A stretch of 64,000 nucleotides of DNA, taken from NCBI GenBank assembly GCA_947496555.1, contig CANMDH010000013.1:1-64000 (forward strand), in the 5' to 3' direction. Source of the DNA: an uncultured Aquimarina sp. GTDB lineage: Bacteria > Bacteroidota > Bacteroidia > Flavobacteriales > Flavobacteriaceae. Every line of letters starts with the position of its first letter. The stretch's first letter is position 1. Of the stretch, positions 9,720-18,997 are shown piece by piece. A program made the translations under genes and the position numbers. The notes beneath the pieces were generated by a model. It did no database searches, was not told the origin of the DNA, and was given only the letters and a program-made list of their open reading frames with translations.

Positions 9720-10745
9720 CTAGAATTTATAATCAAGACCAATACCTGTTATTTGCCGTATCTGGAAAGCACCAGTAGCATTATCATCATAAATACTCTG
9801 GAACACAAAACTAAATGAGATATATTTATTAATCTTTACGTTTAGGTTAAAGGTATAATCGATATCTACATTGGCTGGGTCCTCAATATAGTTTGAATAA
9901 AGGCTAAGTATATTTTCTATTGTAAGGTTTTTTGCGATTGAGAATTTAAGATTAGCAGCAAGCGCACCACCAAACTCAAATCTTGTACTCTCCCCAGCAT
10001 CAACACCAAAATAATCGCCATCTTCATACCCTTCTACATTGGTGAATTCTTTATCCACAAAAATCATACGAGAAGTAACGGGAGCTATGTTGATCGTAAG
10101 ATCATCGCGTTTTTTCCAAAGCAATCCGGGACCAGCTTGAATAAATGCGGGTGAGAAAAAATGAGTTTGCTCTGTGCGTATGGTTTCGTCGGTATCAGGG
10201 TCGGTGCTAAACTCGTATCCTTTATCAAATTGAGATAAGAAATTGGCAAAAAACGAATAGTTCCAGTTGCTTTTACCAATACGTTGTCCTAGTCGGGTGT
10301 TAAATTCTATTCGATCATTGGTTTTCCTGGCAAAATCTTCATCTTTCAAAAAGGAAAGCCCATAATCGGCCAAGATTTTATTATCCCAGGTAAGACTCTC
10401 TTTTTTATAGTTAAACTCATAATTAATAACGGCATTTCCTGCCACGTTAGAGGTTCCTCCTCCTTGCCAGTCAAAATTAAATGCTGATTGGTTAAAAAGC
10501 AATGAGAATTTTCCTTTGGTTTTCCACCCGATATGTTCTTCTTTCGGCTTTTTGGGTGTGATTTCTTTTAAAATACCTTTTAAAACAATGATATTTAATT
10601 CATTAGGGGTGCCTTTTAAAAGACTGTCTAGTGAGCTTTTTAGATGTGATTGAATAGAGTCTAACTGTTTTACCTTTTTCTCCTCCTGGCAAAAACTGGT
10701 AGAGATAAAAAATAATAAAAAAACAGCTAATAAAAACCTTTTCAT
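9720..10745 (-). CDS. DUF3078 family exported protein
   Basis: Exported protein of 341 aa. The start at 10745 (MKRFLLAVFLLFF) gives a clean signal peptide ending near SFC; the open frame extends upstream to 10775. The body has the DUF3078 signature of flavobacteria (FSLLFNQSAFNFDWQGGGTSN, TWDNKILADYGLS, YDDNATGAFQIRQITGIGLDYKF), probably an outer-membrane beta-barrel-like protein with a terminal aromatic residue. It is paralogous to the protein at 11374-12294, with an acetyltransferase gene lying between the two. Function unknown. Confidence 0.88.
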   Translation of the reverse strand: MKRFLLAVFLLFFISTSFCQEEKKVKQLDSIQSHLKSSLDSLLKGTPNELNIIVLKGILKEITPKKPKEEHIGWKTKGKFSLLFNQSAFNFDWQGGGTSNVAGNAVINYEFNYKKESLTWDNKILADYGLSFLKDEDFARKTNDRIEFNTRLGQRIGKSNWNYSFFANFLSQFDKGYEFSTDPDTDETIRTEQTHFFSPAFIQAGPGLLWKKRDDLTINIAPVTSRMIFVDKEFTNVEGYEDGDYFGVDAGESTRFEFGGALAANLKFSIAKNLTIENILSLYSNYIEDPANVDIDYTFNLNVKINKYISFSFVFQSIYDDNATGAFQIRQITGIGLDYKF

Positions 10746-10887
10746 GTAATCATTCGTTGCAGGGGTACTCGACAAATATACAAGATGCGAGTAGCTTTTT
10801 CAAATCGCAATAGAAATGTGTGAAAGATAAAAAGGTTTGTCACGAGAAATAAAATTATATTAGTATCAATCTAGATAGTATTTTATT

Positions 10888-11352
10888 TTGAAAGAATTAG
10901 AAACAAAACTTATTAAAGCCATAAAAGAAGATGGTGATTTTTTACTCAATTTGAGAAAGCAGACAATGGTTGAACATTTAGAGAAAGCTGGCATTTATTT
11001 GTCTGATGAAGAGCACATTGCAAGAATAAATAAAAATTTTGACGATTCTTATATTATCACAAGTATAGCCAATCGAATAGGTTTACTGAAATTTGTAGAG
11101 GATGATAATAGAATAGAAATACTTCAGTTACAGATACTACCCAAGCATCAGGGTAAAGGAATAGGTAAACAAGTATTAAATAAAATGATTTTTAAGGCTG
11201 AAGCTTCGAATAAAGTATTGTTTTTAAAAGTCTTAAAAGAAAACCCTGCAAAACACCTTTATGAACGAATTGGTTTTGAGGTTGTAGGAGAGGATAACCA
11301 TGAGTTTTTTATGCAAAAGTTACCAAAACAAGAAAGCCCACTTACTGAGTGA
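10888..11352 (+). CDS. GNAT family N-acetyltransferase
   Basis: A 154-aa acetyltransferase of the GNAT fold. The acetyl-CoA binding loop is visible as LQLQILPKHQGKGIGKQVLNKM (R/QxxGxG type), and YERIGFEVVGE is the usual C-terminal strand. The start is taken as TTG at 10888, because the first helix (LIKAIKEDGDF) would otherwise be lost. The substrate is unknown. It sits on the opposite strand between two DUF3078 genes and ends in its own hairpin. Confidence 0.85.
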   Translation: MKELETKLIKAIKEDGDFLLNLRKQTMVEHLEKAGIYLSDEEHIARINKNFDDSYIITSIANRIGLLKFVEDDNRIEILQLQILPKHQGKGIGKQVLNKMIFKAEASNKVLFLKVLKENPAKHLYERIGFEVVGEDNHEFFMQKLPKQESPLTE

Positions 11353-11360
11353 GCTTTTTT
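11335..11360 (+). terminator. Terminator of the GNAT gene
   Basis: AGCCCACT and AGTGAGCT (one mismatch) are separated by five bases and followed by a T-run. The hairpin overlaps the end of the coding region. Confidence 0.65.
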
Positions 11361-11373
11361 GTTTGCATAGTTT

Positions 11374-12294
11374 CTAAAATCCATAATTGACACCTAATCC
11401 AAATACTTCACGTATTTGGACGGCCCCAATGGCATTATCATCGTAAATTGCCTGGAAAGTAAGGTTGGTAGAAAGATATTTGTTGATAGTCATCACCACA
11501 TTAGCTGTATAATCAATGTCTACATTTTGAGGATCTTCTAAATAATTTGAGTATAGATTCAAGATGTTTTCCATCGATACATTTTTCATGATCTCGAACT
11601 TTGCATATGCGTTAACAGCTGCACCAAATTCAAATCTAAACGAATCGTTTGCTTCTACACCAAAATAGCCACCAGCATCATTAAAAGCATCGATAGCTGC
11701 TTGATCATCTCCTACATCGGTAAAGTCTCCATCAACAAAGATGAATCTTGCCGTGGCAGGAGATATATTTACTTTAAGGTTGTCATTTTTTTTCCAAAGC
11801 AAACCAGGGCCTATTTGTAAATAAGCAGGAGAAAAAATATCGGTGATTTCGGTACGTGTTTCGTTTCCAGCAGTATCGGTGCCAAATTCATACCCTGGTG
11901 CAAATTGGGTTCTGAAGTTTAACTGAAATGAGTAATACCAATTTGTTTCTTTAATTTGTTTACCCAGCAAAGAGTTAAACTCGAAACGGTCGTTGGTTTT
12001 ACGAGTAAATTCTTGGTCTTTAATTTTGGTTAAACCATAATCTGCAAGAATTTTATTGTCCCAGGTTAGACTTCCTTTTCGATAATTAAAATCATAGGAG
12101 ATAGATAAGTTTCCTGCAATATTTGAGGTTCCCCCACCAAGCCACTCGGCATTAAAGGCTGATTGATTGAACAGGAAACTGATATTTCCTGCTCGTGTCC
12201 ATCCGTCTTTTGGACCTTCTTCTTTAGTTTCTTCTTGAGCAAAAGCAATAGCAGAACTAATTAGTAGCACTAATGTTAACAATGTTTTTTTCAT
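11374..12294 (-). CDS. DUF3078 family exported protein (second copy)
   Basis: Exported protein of 306 aa with signal peptide MKKTLLTLVLLISSAIAFAQ. It shares most motifs with the protein at 9720-10745: ISFLFNQSAFNAEWLGGGTSN, LTWDNKILADYGL, FSPAYLQIGPGLLWKK, IYDDNAIGAVQIREVFGLGVNYGF. It lacks the 60-residue N-terminal extension of that copy. Probably an outer-membrane protein; role unknown. A -7-like element (TATATTTG on the minus strand) near 12446-12453 would give a leader of about 150 bases. Confidence 0.88.
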   Translation of the reverse strand: MKKTLLTLVLLISSAIAFAQEETKEEGPKDGWTRAGNISFLFNQSAFNAEWLGGGTSNIAGNLSISYDFNYRKGSLTWDNKILADYGLTKIKDQEFTRKTNDRFEFNSLLGKQIKETNWYYSFQLNFRTQFAPGYEFGTDTAGNETRTEITDIFSPAYLQIGPGLLWKKNDNLKVNISPATARFIFVDGDFTDVGDDQAAIDAFNDAGGYFGVEANDSFRFEFGAAVNAYAKFEIMKNVSMENILNLYSNYLEDPQNVDIDYTANVVMTINKYLSTNLTFQAIYDDNAIGAVQIREVFGLGVNYGF

Positions 12295-12536
12295 GTGATA
12301 AGATAGTTTTAGAGTTGATCAGACGATTACTCCAGTCAAGAGGGGTATATATCAAACAAGCCAATTCAAAGAAATGAATTGTCCCATTGTATACTTATTT
12401 GATATACTTAACCAAAATAAATAATCTGTATAAAATTTATGTTGGCAAATATATTTTAAGTAACGTTTTTTGTTTTAGATAGAAGATATCTAAGAGTGTT
12501 TTTTCGATAAAAAACAAGATTAAACGATAAACTGAA

Positions 12537-13046
12537 TTATTTACGTTTAAACAGAGGAACTGAAGAACAAGCCTCTCCATACATGATGCTTTTGGCAACA
12601 GGTTGTAATTTTTGAATAAGTGAGATATAAGCTCCTTCAGGAACCGGTTTATTGGCACAGCCTTTTATGATAAGTAGTTTGTCTTGATATTCTGAAACAT
12701 CAAGATTATTTATAATCTCGGTATACAGAATAGTTTCCAGTGTTTCTAAAGCGCCTACAGCTACCTTTTTTGTATAAGGAAACAATGAGCTTGTTAATAA
12801 AAGATATGCCCATCCTGGTATAATGGCATCGGTAGAACAGGTTAATGCCACAAATTGGTCTTGATATTGGCTCCAATCATGATTTTTGACCCGTTGTCTA
12901 AAATCTTTTTCACGTAAAATTAGTCCTTCAAAAAGCCAGTCTTTGATATCAAAAAGAACACGTTTTCCTTCAGGATAATGATCTTCTAGATCAATAGTGA
13001 TTAGGTTTTGATTATTTGCAACTCTATTTACGATTTCTTTGGCCAT
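12537..13046 (-). CDS. DUF2480 family protein
   Basis: A 169-aa cytoplasmic protein of the DUF2480 family, which in Bacteroidota often accompanies SUF genes. Conserved features include LEDHYPEGKRVLFDIKDWLFEGLILREKDFR, CSTDAIIPGWAYMLL-like and IIKGCANKPVPEGAY segments; the two Cys residues (in CSTDA and GCANK) could bind metal or a cluster, but this is inference. Its start overlaps the stop of the upstream thioesterase gene (TAATG), so translation is probably coupled. It is the last gene of the sufE-DUF59 group. Confidence 0.9.
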   Translation of the reverse strand: MAKEIVNRVANNQNLITIDLEDHYPEGKRVLFDIKDWLFEGLILREKDFRQRVKNHDWSQYQDQFVALTCSTDAIIPGWAYLLLTSSLFPYTKKVAVGALETLETILYTEIINNLDVSEYQDKLLIIKGCANKPVPEGAYISLIQKLQPVAKSIMYGEACSSVPLFKRK

Positions 13047-13483
13047 TATATGTATCCTATTTTTTCTGACAATTCAATTTTACTTTTTGCAAAATTTCCA
13101 GTTCCAAAGGCAACCTCTTTGCCATCTTCATTGTATAAGGTAGATTCTGCTACAAATAAATTTCTTGATTTAAACCTCACTTTGCCAATAGCGGTTATCA
13201 TTCCTTTATTTACGGGTCGTATCAAATTAATATTAAATGAAGTTGTAAGCACAGAAACATCTTCAACAATAGAATTTACGGCAAAAAAAGCGGCATCATC
13301 AAGCAATTTAAAATATACCGAACCATGAATAGCTTCCAAAGCATGAAAATACTTATCTGATATTTCAAGTTCGATTTGCGCCATCTCTTCCGAAATCTTG
13401 ACCGTGGTCGTATCAAAAATTTTGGTATTGACCTTTGCCTGTAAATACATTCTTTCTAGTTTATCGTAATGCGTTTGATTCAT
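13046..13483 (-). CDS. PaaI-like hotdog-fold thioesterase
   Basis: A 145-aa single-domain hotdog protein. Features are HALEAIHGSVYFKLLDDAAFFAVNS (the helix carrying the catalytic region), followed by VLTTSFNINLIRPVN and AIGKVRFKSRNLFVAESTLYNEDGKEVAFGTGNF. It probably hydrolyses an acyl-CoA thioester. It is placed between the DUF59 gene and the DUF2480 gene, overlapping the latter by one base, and so belongs to the same transcript. Confidence 0.85.
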   Translation of the reverse strand: MNQTHYDKLERMYLQAKVNTKIFDTTTVKISEEMAQIELEISDKYFHALEAIHGSVYFKLLDDAAFFAVNSIVEDVSVLTTSFNINLIRPVNKGMITAIGKVRFKSRNLFVAESTLYNEDGKEVAFGTGNFAKSKIELSEKIGYI

Positions 13484-13513
13484 GTAAGAAAGTGTATTTG
13501 TCTTATAAAGGGA

Positions 13514-13840
13514 TTATAACATTCCTAATTCTAGTTTTGCTTCTTCACTCATTAAATCTTGTGACCATGGCGGATCAAAAGTAAGCTCCATTTCTACATC
13601 ATTTACGGCGTTCAATGATTTTACTTTTTCGCGGATCTCTTCAGGTAATGATTCTGCTACTGGACAGTTTGGAGAGGTAAGTGTCATTAAGATTTTTACG
13701 TCATAATCTTCATTCACAAATACATCATAAATTAGTCCAAGCTCGTATATATCTACAGGAATTTCCGGATCATAAATAGTCTTAAGAACTCTTACAATCT
13801 TTTCTCCTAACTCATTTGTATCTATAGCTGTTTCACTCAT
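13514..13840 (-). CDS. DUF59 (MIP18-like) iron-sulfur assembly protein
   Basis: A 108-aa DUF59 protein, a family (SufT/MIP18-type) that helps maturation of Fe-S proteins. Diagnostic residues are KTIYDPEIPVDIYELGLIY near the N-terminus and the TSPNCPVAESLPEEI segment with the conserved Cys. It is co-oriented with sufE immediately upstream, which supports a role in cluster delivery. Confidence 0.92.
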   Translation of the reverse strand: MSETAIDTNELGEKIVRVLKTIYDPEIPVDIYELGLIYDVFVNEDYDVKILMTLTSPNCPVAESLPEEIREKVKSLNAVNDVEMELTFDPPWSQDLMSEEAKLELGML

Positions 13841-13889
13841 TATTTCTTGTTTTTAGTCGGTCTTTGTAGGTATTGCTTAACAAAAGGGA

Positions 13890-14312
13890 TTAGTTTAATT
13901 GTGTTTGATAAGCGATTGCGTACATTTTTAATTGTTTGATCATGCTTACCAAACCATTTGCTCTTGTTGGCGAGAGATGTTCTTTCAAGCCAATTTCATC
14001 AATAAACCCAGTACCAGCATCAATAATATCTTTTGGGTGCTGCCCAGAAAAAGCACGAATAAGAATGGCAATAATACCTTTGGTAATAATGGCATCACTA
14101 TCTGCCGTAAATTCGATTTTATCATCTTTCATTTCTGCATGGACCCATACCTTGCTTTGACACCCTTTTATGATATTATCGTCTGTTTTGTATTTTTCAT
14201 CAATTAACGGAAGAGACTTTCCTAATTCGATCATATACTCATAACGCTGCATCCAATCATCAAACATGCTAAACTCGTCAACAATCTCTTCTTGAATTTC
14301 TTGTATTGTCAT
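13890..14312 (-). CDS. sufE: SufE, sulfur acceptor for SufS
   Basis: A 140-aa SufE protein that takes persulfide sulfur from the cysteine desulfurase SufS and passes it to the SufBCD scaffold. The acceptor Cys is in DDNIIKGCQSKVWVHAEM near residue 51; the rest (IIAILIRAFSGQHPKDI, GLKEHLSPTRANGLVSMIKQLK) follows the family. It is separated from sufS (16307-17521) by two unrelated exported-protein genes, so co-transcription with sufS is doubtful. Confidence 0.95.
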   Translation of the reverse strand: MTIQEIQEEIVDEFSMFDDWMQRYEYMIELGKSLPLIDEKYKTDDNIIKGCQSKVWVHAEMKDDKIEFTADSDAIITKGIIAILIRAFSGQHPKDIIDAGTGFIDEIGLKEHLSPTRANGLVSMIKQLKMYAIAYQTQLN

Positions 14313-14352
14313 TGTCTACAAATTTTCAACAAAAGTACAACAAGAATAGTTG

Positions 14353-15063
14353 CTATTCAATACTTTCTGATAATGATAGTATAGTCTTAACTAATTGTTT
14401 TATTTCATCCGGTGGATTACCATGATCAAATCCAATAGAAGTATAGGTATTGGTTTTGGTAATGATCTTTAGTTTGGCATGAAGCGCCGCATCGGTAGCT
14501 CTTTTATCAGTTGGAGGCGTAAGATCGCCGATTTTTTCAATGGGAGTGTTTTTAAGAAACGAAAGAATGGTGTCCCAATCTTCTTTAGAACATTTTTTGG
14601 AGTTTATTTCTTTCAAACTTCGGTCCTTAGTTTTTTGAATAAGGTCTTTGTTGATTTTTATCTGAAAAAAAGAACCTCTGGTACTAGCTTCATATACTAT
14701 ATCTGATACTTCTTGTTGCTGAATAGGCGTTGAATGGGTCATGTTTTGACCAACTGTTTGATCTTTCTCTTTAGAAAGAATTTTAAGCAATGAGTATTGT
14801 AACGAAGAACCATCTGCAGGTGGATTTTCTATTCGAGTAACGGCAACTTCGAGCTCATAAAAGTAGCCTTCTTCATAGCTGAAACCTTCGATAGTATCAT
14901 AAAAATAACTCCATTCTTCGGAAGGTCTGCTTTTGATTAGCATACATTTTTGAGGGGCTACTCCTTCACAATCAGTCAAATGACTAGCGATATAGATTTG
15001 TTTTGTTTCCTGGCACGAAGAAAACAAGAAAACCAAACTCAATATTAAACCAAACTTATGCAT
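14353..15063 (-). CDS. Lipoprotein with DUF4377-like domain
   Basis: Lipoprotein of 236 aa, signal peptide MHKFGLILSLVFLFSS then Cys. The N-terminal half resembles DUF4377: ASHLTDCEGVAPQKCMLIK, FYDTIEGFSYEEGYFYELEVAV and NPPADGSSLQYSLLKILSK. The C-terminal half (from about 120) is a separate region, EASTRGSFFQIKINKDLI and ending in FDHGNPPDEIKQLVKTILS, of unknown role. It lies between the metalloprotease gene and sufE on the same strand. Confidence 0.75.
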   Translation of the reverse strand: MHKFGLILSLVFLFSSCQETKQIYIASHLTDCEGVAPQKCMLIKSRPSEEWSYFYDTIEGFSYEEGYFYELEVAVTRIENPPADGSSLQYSLLKILSKEKDQTVGQNMTHSTPIQQQEVSDIVYEASTRGSFFQIKINKDLIQKTKDRSLKEINSKKCSKEDWDTILSFLKNTPIEKIGDLTPPTDKRATDAALHAKLKIITKTNTYTSIGFDHGNPPDEIKQLVKTILSLSESIE

Positions 15064-15103
15064 ATGTGAATGTTACTTTTCTAAAAATACTATTTTAAAA
15101 TAG

Positions 15104-16123
15104 TTACTGCACCAGGGGTTTCACAAAACTTTGTCTAGGCCCTTCAGGAGCAAATACTGCCTGCATTCTATCTTTTTGACCAATAGTAAACATATGCATG
15201 CATGCGTCATCACTATAGTCCATATAGTTCATAGTCATATCATTGGTATTACAACGTAGTGTGGGATAGGTAGGGCAACCAAAATTAGGCCCGTCGGATA
15301 CAGGGGTGTCGTCTACAAAATCATCCTGTAAGCAATTGCCATCACCCCAAATATGACGTAAGTTAAGCCAGTGGCCTACTTCGTGAGTTGTCGTTCTTCC
15401 TTTATCAAAAGGAGCAGTAACAGACCCCATGGTACCAAAAAACTGAGGAGAAATTACAATACCATCAGTCGCGGGGTCATCCCCAGGAAATTGAGCATAC
15501 CCTAGAATACCACCCCCAAGGTTACACACCCAAATGTTTAAATTCTTTGAAGAATCAACTACATTGGAACCTCCGCTTGATGAAAATTTCATTTGATCGT
15601 TGGTTCCCCATTCTGCTCTTGTAGAAGAAACTCTTATAATAGTATCTAATTTAAAACGAATTCCAATATTAGCAGATAATTCAGAAAATTCTTCAGGGAT
15701 TTGGTTGATATCGGTATTGGTCTTGGTGAAATCTTGGTTTAAAACATTGATCTGAGAGATAATTTGTTGTTTACAAATATTTTCTTCGTCTTTGCTATAA
15801 ATCACATGCACAACTGTAGGGATATTGAGAGTATCCATATCGGCTGTTTTTCCACTTTTTCTGAGTTCGATGAAGGATTTACATTGCTTTTCTATAGCCT
15901 CCATTCTGGATTTTAAATTTGGGCTTTTGACTATGTGTTTTTCTAAAACTTCCATAGTAGCACACCTTTTGTTAGAGCCGCTATTTGTTGATTTATATAA
16001 TGTTTTGGCTGTTTCAGCATCCATACATTCTGGTTCGTTAGCCGTAGTAGTAGTTTTCTTGCTAGGACAGCCTAAGAGTAAAAATAAAGAGAGGATGATG
16101 CCTGGAATTGCGAACTTTTTCAT
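15104..16123 (-). CDS. M43-family zinc metalloprotease lipoprotein
   Basis: A 339-aa exported metalloprotease of the pappalysin/cytophagalysin type. The start at 16123 (MKKFAIPGIILSLFLLLGC) gives a lipoprotein signal peptide; the open frame reaches a TTG further up. The zinc site is HEVGHWLNLRHIWGD near residues 247-261 (HExxHxxxxxH), followed by disulfide cysteines (NCLQ, FGCPTYPTLRCNTND) and the Met-turn NYMDYSDDACMHMFT. Its substrate is unknown. It sits between sufS and the DUF4377 lipoprotein gene, an odd place for a protease. Confidence 0.92.
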   Translation of the reverse strand: MKKFAIPGIILSLFLLLGCPSKKTTTTANEPECMDAETAKTLYKSTNSGSNKRCATMEVLEKHIVKSPNLKSRMEAIEKQCKSFIELRKSGKTADMDTLNIPTVVHVIYSKDEENICKQQIISQINVLNQDFTKTNTDINQIPEEFSELSANIGIRFKLDTIIRVSSTRAEWGTNDQMKFSSSGGSNVVDSSKNLNIWVCNLGGGILGYAQFPGDDPATDGIVISPQFFGTMGSVTAPFDKGRTTTHEVGHWLNLRHIWGDGNCLQDDFVDDTPVSDGPNFGCPTYPTLRCNTNDMTMNYMDYSDDACMHMFTIGQKDRMQAVFAPEGPRQSFVKPLVQ

Positions 16124-16306
16124 TTTTAAGAGTATTATAGGGTATAAACGAAAAAAAGAAGGCTTTGTTTTGCATTTTAACGGAAACAAAACAATATTTA
16201 ACAATCTGATTAACAAATTGTTAACACGAATTCATTGTATACTGTAATTTAGTGATTTTTATGGTGAAATCAAACAAAATGAGGAAGCAAAAAGCCCCTT
16301 ATCTAT

Positions 16307-17521
16307 TTAGGATAGCATCATTTTGGCCTTTTTGACAGCTTCAACCAGCGCATCGATTTCTTCCTTGGTATTGTAGAAAGAAAATGAGGCTCTCACAGTA
16401 CCAGGAATTTTATAGAAATCCATGATTGGTTGTGCACAGTGATGACCGGTACGTACGGCTATACCAAGTTTGTCTACGATGGTTCCTACATCATAGGGGT
16501 GGATGTTCTCAAGATTAAATGAGATCACAGACGTTTTGTTTTGGGAAGTACCATATATTTTGAGTCCTTCGATTTCCAAAAGCTTTTTGGTTCCGTAATC
16601 GAGCAATTCTTTTTCATAGGCTGCAATATTGTCAAAGCCTATAGCATTCATATAATCCAGGGCAGCACCAAATGCAATACCACCACAAATGTTTGGGGTA
16701 CCTGCTTCAAATTTATGTGGAAGCCCGGCATAGGTAGTTTTTTCAAAAGTTACCTGCTCGATCATCTCTCCACCGCCTTGATATGGAGGAAGTTTTTCTA
16801 ACCATTCAGACTTTCCATAGAGCATACCAACCCCTGTAGGACCACAAAGTTTGTGTGCAGATGCTACATAAAAGTCAACATCCAGGGCTTGAACATCGGG
16901 TTTAACATGAGGGCATGATTGTGCACCATCGATGAGCACTGCCGCACCAACGCTGTGGGCTTTTTCTATAATTTCTTCGATAGGATTTATGGTACCCAAT
17001 GCGTTCGAAATATGATTTGTGAAAACAAGTTTGGTTTTATCTGAAAGCAATGTATCATATACGTCCATAAGTAATTCTCCTTCTTCATTCATGGGAATTA
17101 CTTTTAGGACCGCACCGGTACGATCGCAAAGCATTTGCCAAGGCACGATATTAGAATGGTGCTCTAAGGCAGAAACGATAATTTCATCTCCTTCTGCAAG
17201 AAAATGGGTAAAACCGGTAGCAATAATATTGATACTGTGCGTAGTCCCTGAAGTTAGGATAATTTCATGCGAGTGTTTTGCATTAAAATGTTGTTGTACT
17301 TTTTTGCGAGCTACCTCATAGGCATCTGTGGCCTCTTGAGACAAGGTATGAACTCCTCTATGGATATTGGCATTGTAATTACTATAATAATCTACAATAG
17401 TGTCGATAACAACTTGTGGAGTTTGTGAGGTGGCTGCATTATCAAAATATACCAAAGGTTTTCCGTTTACTTCGCGTTTCAGGATCGGAAAATCTTCCCT
17501 GATCTTATGTACATCAAACAT
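16307..17521 (-). CDS. sufS: SufS, cysteine desulfurase
   Basis: A PLP-dependent cysteine desulfurase of 404 aa that supplies sulfur for Fe-S clusters. The ATG at 17521 (MFDVHKIREDFPIL) is preferred over an upstream TTG. Visible motifs are YFDNAATSQTP, the cofactor Lys in SAHKLCGPTGVG, and the active-site Cys in RTGHHCAQP. A -7-like element TACTTTTG lies at 17537-17544 (minus strand), so this gene probably has its own promoter, separate from sufABCD about 7 kb away. Confidence 0.97.
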   Translation of the reverse strand: MFDVHKIREDFPILKREVNGKPLVYFDNAATSQTPQVVIDTIVDYYSNYNANIHRGVHTLSQEATDAYEVARKKVQQHFNAKHSHEIILTSGTTHSINIIATGFTHFLAEGDEIIVSALEHHSNIVPWQMLCDRTGAVLKVIPMNEEGELLMDVYDTLLSDKTKLVFTNHISNALGTINPIEEIIEKAHSVGAAVLIDGAQSCPHVKPDVQALDVDFYVASAHKLCGPTGVGMLYGKSEWLEKLPPYQGGGEMIEQVTFEKTTYAGLPHKFEAGTPNICGGIAFGAALDYMNAIGFDNIAAYEKELLDYGTKKLLEIEGLKIYGTSQNKTSVISFNLENIHPYDVGTIVDKLGIAVRTGHHCAQPIMDFYKIPGTVRASFSFYNTKEEIDALVEAVKKAKMMLS

Positions 17522-17536
17522 TGCAATTTCTTTCTG

Positions 17537-17544
17537 CAAAAGTA
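17537..17544 (-). promoter_or_regulatory. -7 promoter element of sufS
   Basis: On the minus strand TACTTTTG fits TANNTTTG and lies 15 bases before the sufS ATG. No good TTG is seen at the -33 distance. Confidence 0.4.
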
Positions 17545-17599
17545 ATAAGTATTTCTAATTCAGATTGCCTATTTTTAGAATGGTTTAATCTTTTTTCTT

Positions 17600-18961
17600 A
17601 TGAAGCGATTTAAAAAAATTATTGTCGGCACATTTCTTTTTCTTTTTGTGGGAATTTGCATTGCCATAACTATAAATTACCCTAAACTCGAAATCATATC
17701 TGGATTTTCTGCAAAAAACATGAGTTCATCTGTTTTTCTTGGGCATAGAAGCCTAGAATATACGGATAAAACAGACCATGATGTTCCTAATGTACGACTA
17801 GCCACAGATGAGGTGGACAAGCAGAATAAGTATGCAATGGCTAATGTATTTGGATTTAAAGAACGAAAAGCAATTTATCGAGAAGGGTTGGGAAGTGTTT
17901 TAATTGATGAAGATTTTGATGAAAAAGAGCCATTTTTAATTCCTAAACGAACATTTTCTAAAACCAACCTTCCTTATCCCTACGGAGATTTACCGCAAAC
18001 AGATACTGTTTTCGAAAATATTGACTATGATAAGATAGATCGAACGGTTGCCTCAATTTTTGACACTAATGGAGAGGATATTAAAAAAACGAGGGCGATT
18101 CTTGTGCTTTATAAAGATCAAATTATTGGAGAACGGTATATTGATGGCTTTGATAAAAATTCAGTTTTACTGGGCTGGTCAATGACCAAAAGTGTTCTTA
18201 GTACCATGTATGGCGTATTACAGTCACAAGGCAAAATAGATATTAATGGTAAGGCGCCTGTAGTCGAATGGCAAAATGATGGAAGAAAGGCAATAACCAT
18301 TAACAATTTACTACAAATGAATAGTGGTTTAAAATGGGATGAGGATTATGGTTCTATTTCTGACATTACAAAAATGTTATATCTAGATAGAGATATGACC
18401 GCTGCCCAGATTCATAAAAAGGCAATACATAAGCCCAATGAAAATTGGCTTTATTCTTCAGGCACTTCTAATTTGTTGTCTGGAATTCTAAGAAAACAGT
18501 TTACCACACATCAAGAATACCTTGACTATCCATATAGAGAATTTATTGATAAGATCGGGATGCATTCGATGGTAATAGAAACGGATATGGCGGGCAACTA
18601 TGTGGGATCTTCATATGCCTGGGCAACGGTTAGAGATTGGGGGAAGTTTGGATTGTTATATCTTCATAAAGGGAACTGGAATGGCACGAAAATATTTGAC
18701 CCATCATGGGTTGATTACGTGACCACTCCAAGTCCAACATCCGAAGGAGATTATGGAGGTCATTTTTGGCTGAACGCCGGAGGATTTTATCCAGATGCGC
18801 CCAGAGATATGTTTTCGGCAAATGGGTATCAGGGCCAACGGGTCTTTATAATTCCTTCAAAAGATCTTGTCATTGTACGTTTTGGATTGATAGGAGATGC
18901 TGGAGTAGATTTTAATAGATTTCTGGAAGAGTTAATAGGGGCTATAGATAATACCCCCTAA
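17600..18961 (+). CDS. Serine hydrolase (class C beta-lactamase fold)
   Basis: A 453-aa membrane-anchored or exported serine hydrolase. An N-terminal hydrophobic segment (IIVGTFLFLFVGICIAITI) is followed by the catalytic SxxK motif in LGWSMTKSVLSTMYG, the YxN-like YSSGTSN and the C-terminal NAGGF near the third motif. Such proteins act on peptidoglycan peptides, esters or beta-lactams; which of these cannot be told. It diverges from sufS with a short shared promoter region. Confidence 0.85.
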   Translation: MKRFKKIIVGTFLFLFVGICIAITINYPKLEIISGFSAKNMSSSVFLGHRSLEYTDKTDHDVPNVRLATDEVDKQNKYAMANVFGFKERKAIYREGLGSVLIDEDFDEKEPFLIPKRTFSKTNLPYPYGDLPQTDTVFENIDYDKIDRTVASIFDTNGEDIKKTRAILVLYKDQIIGERYIDGFDKNSVLLGWSMTKSVLSTMYGVLQSQGKIDINGKAPVVEWQNDGRKAITINNLLQMNSGLKWDEDYGSISDITKMLYLDRDMTAAQIHKKAIHKPNENWLYSSGTSNLLSGILRKQFTTHQEYLDYPYREFIDKIGMHSMVIETDMAGNYVGSSYAWATVRDWGKFGLLYLHKGNWNGTKIFDPSWVDYVTTPSPTSEGDYGGHFWLNAGGFYPDAPRDMFSANGYQGQRVFIIPSKDLVIVRFGLIGDAGVDFNRFLEELIGAIDNTP

Positions 18962-18997
18962 TATTCATGATTATATTATATGATCTTCACCATGAAA

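Noticed and set aside
12437-12658. Minus-strand open frame overlapping the DUF2480 gene
   Set aside because: A frame-shifted shadow of the DUF2480 coding region.
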